Of a DNA stretch of 64,000 nucleotides, positions 47,275-58,010 are shown in pieces. The notes under the pieces were generated by a model. It was not told the DNA's origin. It did no database searches and saw only the letters and a list, made by a program, of their open reading frames with translations. The position numbers and the translations under genes are program-made. The stretch is taken from NCBI RefSeq assembly GCF_963678635.1, contig NC_087064.1, positions 41,133,165 to 41,197,164 of the forward strand. The letters run 5' to 3'. Positions within the stretch are counted from its first letter, which is position 1. Every line of letters starts with the position of its first letter. Origin of the DNA: Symsagittifera roscoffensis. Taxonomy: Eukaryota; Xenacoelomorpha; Acoela; Convolutidae.

Positions 47275-47590
47275 CCACCAGACATTAAAATTGATTTTTT
47301 AATTGACTAAGGAGCAGAATCAACTATCATAAACATCCCCACATGGAATGAAATATAGACTTTAAACCCAAAATTGTCACATTCAAAACATCAAGCAAAC
47401 TAACTACACCACAAGGATCAAATTTAACATATTACGGAAAATTTCATTTACTCCTTGTTCCAACTCGAACAATGGAACAAAACAGATTTCAAACAAAAAA
47501 TTCAAACAAAATTTCCATATCACTGTTTTGAAACACAGTACCATTTATTACGAAATATATTCCTACTATTAATATCCTAAATTTCAAAAT
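47275..47590 (+). pseudogene. Retroelement protease region, copy A (stop in active site)
   Basis: At 47290-47350 the frame reads LID, a TAA stop (47308-47310), then GAESTIINIPTWNEI. The LID-x-GA-ST pattern is the aspartic protease active site of retroelements, and the stop replaces the residue between Asp and Gly. The rest of the domain is frameshifted. The left breakpoint of the tandem duplication (CAGAATCAA at 47315-47323) falls inside this motif. Confidence 0.65.
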
Positions 47591-47594
47591 ACAC

Positions 47595-48002
47595 TTGAAA
47601 GATAAAGATACAAAAATGAAAAATACATCTCTAATTTTTTTTCAGAGACTTGATAAACATCCCCCATTTTTCTCAAAATCTTACCCTATTCACAACCCAG
47701 AACGGAGACATTTGAAACCATTACCAGGATACGTATACAAAATTTCATTAAATAAAGTTCAAAAATATAATCTTAATCAAAATGAACAACGATTATATAT
47801 GCCTGATCTCAAATTCAAACCAATCAATAAGATTTTTAAAGTAACAATCCCATCTGTCAAATACACAAAAAATTCAAAATTCAGGCAAAATTTTTTGACA
47901 GGTATACAACAGTTCACTATACAAAGTCACGTTACCCTTAGGAAATTTAAGAGATTGCGAAAAAAATTCAACAATTTTGTCAACAGAAGAAAGAGCATTT
48001 AG
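47595..48002 (+). pseudogene. Protease-RT linker, copy A (open 135 codons)
   Basis: An open frame of unknown function between protease and RT, basic and rich in Lys, Phe and Asn. Its first half is kept open in copy B (53208-53402). It is probably the connecting part of pol and not an independent gene. Confidence 0.45.
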
Positions 48003-48139
48003 AATAAACAATATCCGACAAATTTATTATCGATTAACAACATAACAAGTTAATCAAAACGGAACACAGACTATTTTACAAAAACACCATATTTTAAATC
48101 AACATTTCAAATTTCGAAATACACAAATGAACCCCAAGA

Positions 48140-48960
48140 ATTTGAAAACTTAGCAGAACTATGACTCAAATACCCAATGGTTTTTGCAACATCTAAATTT
48201 GATGTCGGAAAAACAAATTCACCACTACGTGTACCTCTAAAAACCTGACGCAGTTTTCATAAAACTACGAGCAAGTAAAGTACCAACTCACTTACAAGGT
48301 AAAATGAATAGATTACTAGATATTCTAGAACAATACGAAATTCTTTCATCAGTAAGTGAAGAAGAACAACCAAAATCAGAAACGTTCATAAATCAGAGAA
48401 CCAATTCAAGTAGTACTCACTAAAAAGAAGGACAGTACTTTACAACAGCTGAGATGAACAGCGCGTACAAGCATATGCCATTAGACAAAAAATCACGACG
48501 CCTAACACAATTCGTCATGGAAATAGCATTAATACGAAATTAATAGACTTTTCTATGGGATTTCCATGGGACCAGCAGCTTTTTCAGCATTTATTAGCAA
48601 AATTTATCGACCACTCAGTCTCAGTAAAATGTCTCAATATTTTTGCACGATGTTTTAATGCAATTACAAACAAAACACGAAATGTTTGAAGCGTTAGAAA
48701 AAATTCCAAAAAAATATGAAAGCAGCCCCAGATAAATCACAATTCTTTCTCACCAATGTTAAATTCCTTAGACATATTATTGAAGGAAACAAAATCACTC
48801 CAACAAAATTTCGCATGAATGCTATATTAAAACTTCAACCTCCATCAAAAAAAAGTAATCCAAGATATCCTTGGAGTACTAATATTCTTTTAAAAAATTA
48901 TGTCTATAAATTGCAATTATATTTAGGACCGTTTCATAATATCATTAGACAACAAAATGA
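48140..48960 (+). pseudogene. Reverse transcriptase region, copy A, inactivated
   Basis: RT text is spread over three frames: the entry region near 48180-48360, the substrate-binding part near 48440-48500 (text like AEMNSAYKHMPL), and the MGPAAFSAF motif at about 48565-48595. The catalytic box near 48634-48654 reads with His-Asp (LHDV) where RT has Y-x-D-D, so the first of the two Asp is lost. The thumb/connection part is open at 48716-49096 (FLTNVKFLRHIIEGNKITPT). Frameshifts and stops make it non-functional. Confidence 0.75.
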
Positions 48961-49121
48961 TGTTGAATGGACATTAGAACATCAAAAACTAATGAAAGAA
49001 AGACTCTCCTCACTGATCAAATATCAAATACGATCCCAGATCCAGATCAACCATTTTATGCTATGTGTGACACTTCATTTTTTGGAACCGACGTAGCATC
49101 ATTACCATCGCAAAAAGGTAC
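48961..49121 (+). pseudogene. RNase H region, copy A, truncated
   Basis: Only the first part is present, up to FYAMCDTSFFGTDVASLPSQ with the first catalytic Asp. About 340 bp found in copy B, including the remaining RNase H motifs, is missing; the joint is at GGTAC-CAGTAGAAATACC (49118-49135). Confidence 0.75.
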
Positions 49122-49735
49122 CAGTAGAAATACCACAAAACGTAAATTTCTTTCTGACGAAAGACGAAACATCAACAAGATAAGAATGCAAGTTGCAATG
49201 AAAACCGATCTTGACAATGCACAAATAAGTAGTTTACAAAAATTCCCTTTATACATTGATAGCCAAAATAATCATTACGAAGCAGACTTATTATCAAACT
49301 ATACATTGAAACCGATACCGTTTTCATCATGGATTAAAACAACACACAACAAAAACCAATTGAACAAAAATTGTATAGGAAGACTTCTTCCCTCTAATAG
49401 AAAAAGAAAACTTAACTGATAATATAAATTTACCAGGAACCCCAAATTTAGACTAAAAAACACAATAAATCATTGTATTTTATTTACAAGACCCTTTAGA
49501 TAATATACCCCATTCAGAAACGGAAACTGAAAACACTTTTCTACCAATTGCAGAAAAGATAACACTAGAATTACTACAAAAAAAGTCAAAACCTTGACCA
49601 AACAACTCAAATCTTGGAACAAATATAAAACCAAACCTGTAAAACCAGATATCACGATTTTAGGAATTAAAAAACTTCTTAGATATAATAGAAAATTTTA
49701 TAACACAACAAAAATGAAAAAACTGACACCTTGGA

Positions 49736-50330
49736 ACACCAAACCTCTGAACCAAAAGTACCCTGTCTACCATTGAGTATGATACTCCTAGCATTTCATA
49801 TCTCACATTTTTTTAAAAACAGAAGGACATGCAGGATCAGAAAAAAAATACACCATTTTTGTACATCATTTCTACTTTCCAAATGCACTAATTTGGTTAA
49901 AAGATCTATGTAACGGTTGCCTAACATGTCAAGTAAAAAATAAATATCCACATCAAAAGCAATTGGCAGAAAAACAAGACTTTATAGGACGAAGTTTACA
50001 GTTCAACCACAGAATCTCATTTGATACAAAAGGCCCTACATCAACCTTTTCAGAAAAAATTATATATATAATGGTAATAGTTGATGCATTTACTCACTAT
50101 AGAGCACTCAATCTTGTACCTCTTTGTGTTGCTTATTATGCATATACAACACTCTACAAACATTGGATAGCTAAAATTAGATTACCAGAAATCCTCGTCA
50201 CAGACAGTGGCACTGAATTCATAAAAAGTGAAATCATCATATTGTGCCATTTTTATAACATTAGACATAAACCCCGAACATCTCAAACCCCATAGGCTGA
50301 TAGTTTAGTCCAAGGTATGAACCGTTCACT
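49736..50330 (+). pseudogene. Integrase region, copy A, inactivated
   Basis: The zinc-binding N-terminus includes H-x-SH text and the pair CNGCLTCQ (about 49914-49935). The catalytic core is open at 49963-50295 and shows the first Asp in ISFDTKGP and the second in VTDSGTEF. Exactly 35 positions after the second Asp the expected Glu is Gln (CAA, 50311-50313), and an in-frame TAG lies at 50293. The DD35E triad is therefore broken by substitution and stop. The function in intact relatives is insertion of element cDNA into the genome. Confidence 0.85.
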
Positions 50331-51770
50331 ACAGGTATACTACCCAAAAGAATACGCCCTTCGCGAACTAACATAGTTATACTCTTTTACATGACTTAAA
50401 GTTGTGCAAGATAACCCAGACAGCAATCATCAACAAAATCAAAAAATAAACCACCCATCATCCCTATCAAAATCAAAGCCAATAAAAAACTCCCTGCCAA
50501 AAAATTAAGAGATGAACAAAAAACCAATTCCACAAAAACGAAGGATTAATCTTAGATAAGAAGAAAAAATTTTACCACAAGAAACAAAAGAAAAGTCACA
50601 ACAACGCGAATCACGAATCTGAAGTCAACCACGGAACGATTACAACGCTTTCATCCCACAATCTGAAATATTAAAGAAAGTTGAATTTCAGAAATCGCTT
50701 TCTAATTATTTGAATTCATAAATCAATATCAAATTTTTCTTTCTTTCTCCATGTTTATTTTAAGATCCATAAAATCTAGTTAAATTTCAAGCGATCAGAA
50801 TGAATTCACCCGATTTTGACACCACTTATTTAACCGACAAATTGCTTACTTCAAACCAATATGAAACGGTAACTAAAAAACCTACAGGTCAAAAAAAAGC
50901 AACACGCCTATATTTGACAACTTAAATAAACAAAAAAAATGTTACAACCCTCCCCTATTAATCGGTACAAAAATCAACATTAATGTCTCAACTTATACCC
51001 CACAATCGCCCCAAGGAAAAGTATTAATTAAGTCTAAAGACAAAATCCGATTTTATGATTTAGCCTAAGGCCGATATAATTTTGGAAAACCCCTAGCCTC
51101 CAATAAAAAAAACTAGGAAGCTTTTCCCAGAACTCCAGACTTCAATTCACCAAAAATCGCCCATATCCAACCCATTAGTCAAAAATCAATTATAGTCAGA
51201 TAGTCAACCCATTAGTTAGTAATCTGACCACACTCAATTTTCGAAACAAAAAACAAAAAAATTCGACAAACCAAATCATTTCTCGAATGCTTCTCTCGAA
51301 CAGTTCAATATCTAAAAACAATAACTTCAAAACGTATTTCAATTTTCATAATTTTTTTTCAATTTAATTTTTTCTTATCATAGACACCCTTGAAATATTC
51401 CTCCGCTTCTGCAAAACTTTTTGCCGTCTCTTTGTACTTTTTCACTACTTCATAAAAGCCTACCTAAACTGCTCAGAAATGCTTGACCACCTCCTCAGGT
51501 ACGATATTTCAACAACTATTTAAAAGTTACGACATTTAATCAAAAGGAAGGACATCTTTCTGCTTGTCGCAGTTTTTTTCACCTTCCTCCTTTTCCTAAT
51601 TTTAACGAAAAGTATATGTTTAAAAAAGGCAGAAAATACCTTTGCACTAGCAACAATTCTCTTAATCATTTTTATAGAAGAACATTATTCAACAACTAAT
51701 TCAACAACTCCCACCGACTACGACATCCCAGGAACTCCCATCAACACCAATGTCTAGTCAAACAAACCAA
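50331..51770 (+). pseudogene. pol end and start of post-pol region, copy A only
   Basis: About 900 bp here has no counterpart in copy B. 50340-50700 continues pol-like text in broken frames. A new frame opens near 50800 (MNSPDFDTTYLTDKLL) and stops after about 40 codons. At about 51550-51670 a hydrophobic stretch (FLLVAVFFTFLLFLILTK) looks like a membrane segment. This is where env lies in env-bearing gypsy elements, but I see no certain env motif. Confidence 0.45.
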
Positions 51771-52915
51771 TCTCAATATTCAGCACGCATTTAATACCAA
51801 AAAAATCCCTACACATTCGAAGAAAGACACGCGTTTTTATCTGAAACTTTGATACCAGTAGTCCACCACGCACCTCTAAGCGAACCACACTACGAATCAA
51901 CGTATAACATCAATCCTTAACTTCAACAAGACCTTAATAGAACAAGACATCCAAGTTAAAACCAAAATCAAGCATTTGCAATAGAAAAACAAATAATCCA
52001 TCCACGAAGGAATAGAAATTTTGCAACACCGAGATATATTTTTAATATACCACCATCACCATCTGAAAATCATTAAGATCTTTCTAGTAATACAAATCGA
52101 AGTACCCCCCATCAGTACAAACAATTTCACTACAAAATACTCCAAATAACCCATCGGATTACCTAGGATCAAGCCCCACTTCTGAACAATTTCACGAAAC
52201 TCCTTTCAAGATTTCTACTTCAACACAACATCTAACACATTGGATAACACAAGCATTCCTTCAAGGTGAACCAAACTTAGTAAACGATCCTAAAAATCTA
52301 TAATCAGAAATATTCTCGTCAATACCAGAAATTTTATCAATACTTTCTACCCCCTCAACAGTAAGTCAAACAGCAACTACAACATTTCCACTAAACTTCC
52401 CTACAAACTTAGACGAAAGATATCGAGAACTTTTAGCTAGTAATTTACCCCTACGGTTAGATTGGAACACATTTGTAGCACCTCCTCCCCTATTTGTTTA
52501 TAATCTTGATAGCAATAGATTATATATTTGGGCACTAAAATGATATTTATACAGACACAATATCCACAAAGACATAAAGGACAACAATATACATTCTTAA
52601 ACAAGATTCTTAAACAAGACAATCTATCATTTAAACTTCAAATAACAGTAAAACTAAATAATTTAGTCCATCACTCACTATCCCTAGCTCCACGAAATAT
52701 AACAGCTCAATGTTTGTTTCACCCATTTAAAACAACAGAATTTATCTATAAAAACGATAAATATTCAAAAAAAAAACACTTGGATTTTTAACATTCTATA
52801 ATCCATATTCAGGATTCTCTTGTACATTTAAGTAGTTTTTTTCCTCAAAACACCTTCTCCCCTCGTTCTTTTAGAACGCACATCTCATCAAAATTCTTTG
52901 CCCTCGCCAGGACCA
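51771..52915 (+). pseudogene. Post-pol region shared by both copies, copy A
   Basis: Broken frames rich in Thr, Ser, Pro, Asn and Gln, with the open piece 52528-52791 preserved in copy B (57628-57888). Function unknown; part of the third coding region or of gag-like repeats of the element. It ends at TTTGCCCTCGCCAGGACCAC, which is also near the end of copy B. Confidence 0.45.
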
Positions 52916-53739
52916 CAGAATCAAATGTTATAAACATCCCCACATGGATTGAAATACAGACTTTAAACCCAAAATTGTAACCTTCAAAAACATCAAGCAA
53001 ACTAACTACAGCACAAGGACCAAATTTAACATTTTACGGAAAAATTCAATTACTCCTTGTTCCAACTCGAACAATGGAACAAAAAATATTTCAAACAAAC
53101 CTTTCAAACAAAATTTCCATATCACTGTTTTAAAACACAGTATCGTCGAAGTACCATTTATTACGAAATTTATTCCTACTATTAAAATCTTAAATATCAA
53201 ATTACACTTGAAAGATAAATATACAAAAATGAATAATACATCTCTAATATCTTTCCAAAGACTTGATAAACATCCCCCATTTTTCTCAAAATCTTACCCT
53301 ATATACAACCCTGAACGGAATTATTTGAAACCAATATCAGGATATAGATACAAATTTTCATTAACTAAAGTTCATCAATATAACGTTAATCAAAATAAAT
53401 AACGATTATATATGCCTCATCTCAAAATCAAATCATCCCATTAATTTTTTGGAGTAGCAATCCCATCTATCATATACACAAAAAATACAAACTCAGACAT
53501 AATCATTTTACAGGTATACAACAGTTCACTATACAAAATCATGTTACCCCTAGAAAACTTAGGAGATTGCGAAAAAATTCAACATTTTCGTCAACAGAAG
53601 AAAGAGCATTTAGAGTAAACAATTTCCGACAAATTTATTATCGATTAACAACATAACAAGTTAATCAAAACGAAACACAGACTATTTTACGAAAACACCA
53701 TATTTCAAATCAACATTTCAAATTTCGAAATACACAAAT

Positions 53740-54660
53740 GAACCACAAGAATTTGAAAACTTAGCAGAACTATTACCCAAATACCCAATGGTTTTTGCCA
53801 CATCTAAATTTGATGTTGGAAAAATAAATCCACCACTACGTGTACCTCTAACACCTGATGCAGTTTTCAAAAAACTACGAGCGAGTAAAGTACCAATTCA
53901 CTTTCAAGATAAATTGAATAGAATACTAGATAATCTAGAACAATACGAAATTATTTCACCAGTAAGTGAAGAAGAACAACCAAAATGAAAAACGTTCATA
54001 AATCCTGTTATCATTCTCGCTAAAGGCGAATCATCGAAAAATGTTTTAGATACAAGATTTCTCAATTCACTAAGTGATGAGTTTAAATGTAATTGGCCTA
54101 TAGAACCAATTCAAGTAAAACTCACTAAAATAAATGGACAATACTTTCAAACAGCTGAGATGAACAGCGCGTACAATCATTTGCCATTAGAGGAACAATC
54201 ACGACGCCTAACACAAATCGTCATGGAAATCAACAATACGAAATTAATAGACTTTTCTATGGAATTACCATGGAACCAGCAGCTTTTTCAGCATTTATGA
54301 GCGAAATTTTTCGACCACTCAGTCTCAGTTAAAATGTCTTAATATTTGTGCACGATGTTTTAATGCAATTACAAACAAAACACGAAATGTTTAAAGCATT
54401 AGAAAAAATCACAAAAAAATATGAAAGCAGCATCAGATAAATCACATTTCTTTCTCACCAATGTTAAATTCCTTAGACATATTATTGAAGGAAACTAAAC
54501 CACTCCAATAAAACCTCGCATAGATGCTATATTAAAACTTCAACCTCCATTAAAAAAATCCAAGATATTATTGGAGTACTAAATTTCTTTTATAAAATTA
54601 TGTCTGTAAAAGGCAATTATATTTAGGACCGTTTCATAATATCATTAGACAACAAAATAT
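53740..54660 (+). pseudogene. Reverse transcriptase region, copy B, inactivated
   Basis: The open piece 53788-53988 gives the RT entry (text like VFATSKFDVGKINPPLRVPL). 54000-54300 includes a palm part (VIILAKGESSKNVLDTRF) that copy A lacks. The catalytic box near 54340-54357 again reads with His-Asp (VHDV) for Y-x-D-D, the same loss as in copy A. Frameshifts and stops are many. Confidence 0.78.
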
Positions 54661-55140
54661 TTTTGAGTGGACATTAGAACATCAAAAACTAATGAAAGAA
54701 AGACTCTCCTCACTGATCAAATATCAAATACGATCCCAGATCCAGATCAACCATTTTATGCTATGTGTGACACTTCATTTTTTGGAACCGACGTAGCATC
54801 ATTACCATCGCAAAAAGGTACAAATAAAATGAACGTTATCTCGGCAAATTCAAGATTATTTAATCAAGCTGAACTTAGACTCTCTACACTTATGAGAGAA
54901 TTCACAGCTATAAAATATACTCTTACAGAATTTGATTCTTTAATCCTTTGATCAAAACATCCAACAGTTCTATTCACAGATCACAAATCTATTATTTTTT
55001 TATTTACACAGAAATCAAATCCAAACCATAGAGTTTATAGATTTCAAAAACTTTAGCGAAATTCCCAAACTTACATACAGTTTGGACTGCGGGAAAAAAA
55101 GTTGCATTACCAGATACACTCAGCCGAAATACACCATATG
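54661..55140 (+). pseudogene. RNase H region, copy B, complete length but broken
   Basis: Open at 54667-54951 with the first Asp (AMCDTS) and the Glu-containing helix (RLSTLMREFTAIKYTL). After a TGA the frame shifts to give HPTVLFTDHKSII with a further catalytic Asp (about 54958-55000) and then the GKKVALPDTLSRN-type end (about 55090-55125). All landmarks of a gypsy RNase H are present in order, so it shows what copy A has lost. Confidence 0.8.
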
Positions 55141-55775
55141 AATTAAAAACAAGGAAAATTACAGTAGAAATACCACAAAACATAAATTTCTTTCTGACGA
55201 AAGACGAAACATCAACAAGATAAGAATGCAAGTTTGCAATGAAAACCGATCTTGACAATGCACAAATAAGTAGTTTACAAAAATTCCCTTTATACATTGA
55301 TAGCCAAAATAATCATTACGAAGCAGACTTATTATCAAACTATACATTGAAACCGATACCGTTTTCATCATGGATTAAAACAACACACAACAAAAATCAA
55401 TTGAACAAAAATTGTATAGGAAGACTTCTTCCCTCTAATAGAAAAAGAAAACTTAACTGATAATATAAATTTACCAGGAACCCCATATTTAGACTAAAAA
55501 ACACAATAAATCATTGTATTTTATTTACAAGACCCTTTAGATAATATACCCCATTCAGAAACGGAAACTGAAAACACTTTTCTACCAATTGCAGAAAAGA
55601 TAACACTAGAATTACTACAAAAAAAGTCAAAACCTTGACCAAACAACTCAAATCTTGGAACAAATATAAAACCAAACCTGTAAAACCAGATATCACGATT
55701 TTAGGAATTAAAAAACTTCTTAGATATAATAGAAAATTTTATAACACAACAAAAATGAAAAAACTGACACCTTGG

Positions 55776-56560
55776 AACACCAAACCTCTGAACCAAAAGT
55801 ACCCTGTCTACCATTGAGTATGATACTCCTAGCATTTCATATCTCACATTTTTTTAAAAACAGAAGGACATGCAGGATCAGAAAAAAAATACACCATTTT
55901 TGTACATCATTTCTACTTTCCAAATGCACTAATTTGCTTAAAAGATCTATGTAACGGTTGCCTAACATGTCAAGTAAAAAACAATATCCACATCAAAAGC
56001 AATTGGCAGAAAAACAAGACTTTATAGGACAAAGTTTACAGTTCAACCACAGATTCTCAAAAATGGTAATAGTTTATGCATTTACTCACTATAGAGCACT
56101 CAATCCTGTACCTCTTTGTGTTGCTTATTATGAATATACAACACTCTACAAACATTGGATAGCTAAAATTAGATTACCAGAAACCCTCGTCATAGACAGT
56201 GGCACTGAATTCATAAAAAGTGAAATCATCATATTGTGCCATTTTTATAACATTAGACATAAACCCCGAACATCTCAAACCCCATAGGCTGATAGTTTAG
56301 TCCAAGGTATGAACCGTTTACTACAGGTATATTTCAGAGGTATCATTAATGGAAGCGATAATAAATATACCGAAAATTCAACTGACGAGAAACTATTCCC
56401 CTTAGCTTGTAATTCACAAATAACAACAACCTTAGGACTATCACAATATGAAATGGTTTGTAATCAAAAACCACCAAAAAACCGATACTTTTCACAGCAG
56501 TTTCCTCAAAAAATGCACAAGATTATTGTCACCCTACAAAGAATCATTTTGTTATAAACT
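55776..56560 (+). pseudogene. Integrase region, copy B, inactivated
   Basis: Same as copy A but with an in-frame 48-bp deletion that removes the first catalytic Asp segment (DTKGP): the sequence jumps from CACAGATTCTCA to AAAATGGTAATAG near 56060. The second Asp reads VIDSGTEF. The TAG (56285) and the Glu-to-Gln change (CAA, 56303-56305) are shared with copy A. The downstream part 56309-56557 (NSQITTTLGLSQYEMVCNQK) is the integrase C-terminal side and is missing in copy A. Confidence 0.85.
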
Positions 56561-58010
56561 ACCATCAAATACGCACGATTAAGATCACTTCATCACCCGC
56601 AAATCTTAAAATTAGCTTCCGGACACATTAGCAAAAATAAGGAATAAAGTTTAAATCGAGATAAAAAGCACAATGAATTTTATCAAAAAGTAGCCAAAAA
56701 ACTACTGCAAAGACAGAAGGTTCAATCACAATTTAATTCACGATATACACCAGCTACAATTTTTAAAATCGGAGCAAATATATTAATACCAAACGTTATA
56801 ACACAAAAAAAAACATATCTAAAAAATTACAACCGATCCGAAAATGACCATTTCAAATAATTGACAAACCCAACTCTCAATATTCAGCACGCATTTAATA
56901 TCAAGAAAATCCCTACACATTCGGAGAATGACACGCTTTTTTTATCTGAACCTTTGATACCAGTAAACCGCCACGCACCTCTAAGCAAATCAGAATACGA
57001 ACCAACGTATAACATCAATCCTTCTCTTCAACAAGACCTTAATAGAACAAGACATCCAAGTTAAAACCAAAATCAAGCATCTGCAATAGAAAAACAAATA
57101 ATCGATCCACGAGGAAATAGAAACTTTACAACACCAAGATATATTTTTAATATACCACCATCCCCATCTGAAAATCATTAAGATTTTTCAAGTAATACAA
57201 ATAGAAGTACCCCCCATCAGTACAAACAATTTCACTACAAAATACTCCATATAACCCATCGGATTACTTAGGATCAAACCCCACTTCTGAACAAATTCAC
57301 AAAACTCCTTTCAATCCTTCTACTACAACGTCTTCCACATTGGATAACAAAAGCATTCACTCAAGGTGAACCAAAGTTAGTAAACAATTCTAAAAATCTA
57401 TAATCAAAAATATTCTTGTCAATACCAGAAATTTTATCAATACCTTCAACCCCCTCGACAGTAAGTCAAGCAGCAACTACAACATTTCCACTAAACTTCC
57501 CTACAAACTTAAACAAAAGATATCGAGCACTTTTAGCTAGTAATATACCCCTACGATTAGATTGGAACACATTTGTAGCACCTCCTCCCCTATTTGTTCA
57601 ATATCTTGATAGCAATAGATTGTTTATTTGGGCACTAAAATGATATTTATACAGACACAATATCCACAAAGACATAAAGGACAACAATATACATTCTTAA
57701 ACAAGATTCTTAAACAAGACAATCTATCATTTAAACTTGAAATAACAGTAAAACTAAATAATTTAGTCCATCACTCACTATCCCTAGCTCCACGAAATAT
57801 AACAGCTCAATCTTTGTTTCCCCCATTTATTACAACAGAATTTAGCTATAAATACAATAGATATTCAAAAAAACACTTGGATATTTAATATTCTATAACC
57901 CATTTTAAGGATTCTTTGGTACCTTTAAATAGTTTTTTTCCTCAAACCCTTTCTCCCTTCGTTCTTTAAGAACGCACATCTCATCAAATTCCTTTGCCCT
58001 CGAACAGGAC
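56561..58010 (+). pseudogene. Post-pol region, copy B
   Basis: 56561-56870 ends the integrase C-terminal text. From 56875 the sequence matches copy A from 51771 onward. The open pieces 57416-57643 and 57628-57888 are Thr/Pro-rich and of unknown function. Confidence 0.45.

Larger units (their letters stand above)
47315..52915 (+). mobile_element. Gypsy-like element, duplicated segment copy A
   Basis: Runs from the protease to the end of the post-pol region and is repeated directly in 52916-about 58010. The repeat starts at the shared word CAGAATCAA (47315 and 52916; offset 5,601). The offset then changes to 5,700 (RNase H start), 6,040 (after a 340-bp deletion in A), 5,992 (after a 48-bp deletion in B) and about 5,100 (after about 890 bp present only in A). 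Identity is very high from about 48960 to 50330 and lower on either side. Confidence 0.85.
52916..58010 (+). mobile_element. Gypsy-like element, duplicated segment copy B
   Basis: Second direct copy of the protease-to-post-pol segment. The left junction fuses the end of copy A (GGACCACAGAATC) to protease text (AAATGTTATAAACATCCCC). It lacks gag and continues on the right into sequence present only once (58010-61500). Its protease and RT are as broken as in copy A. Confidence 0.85.
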
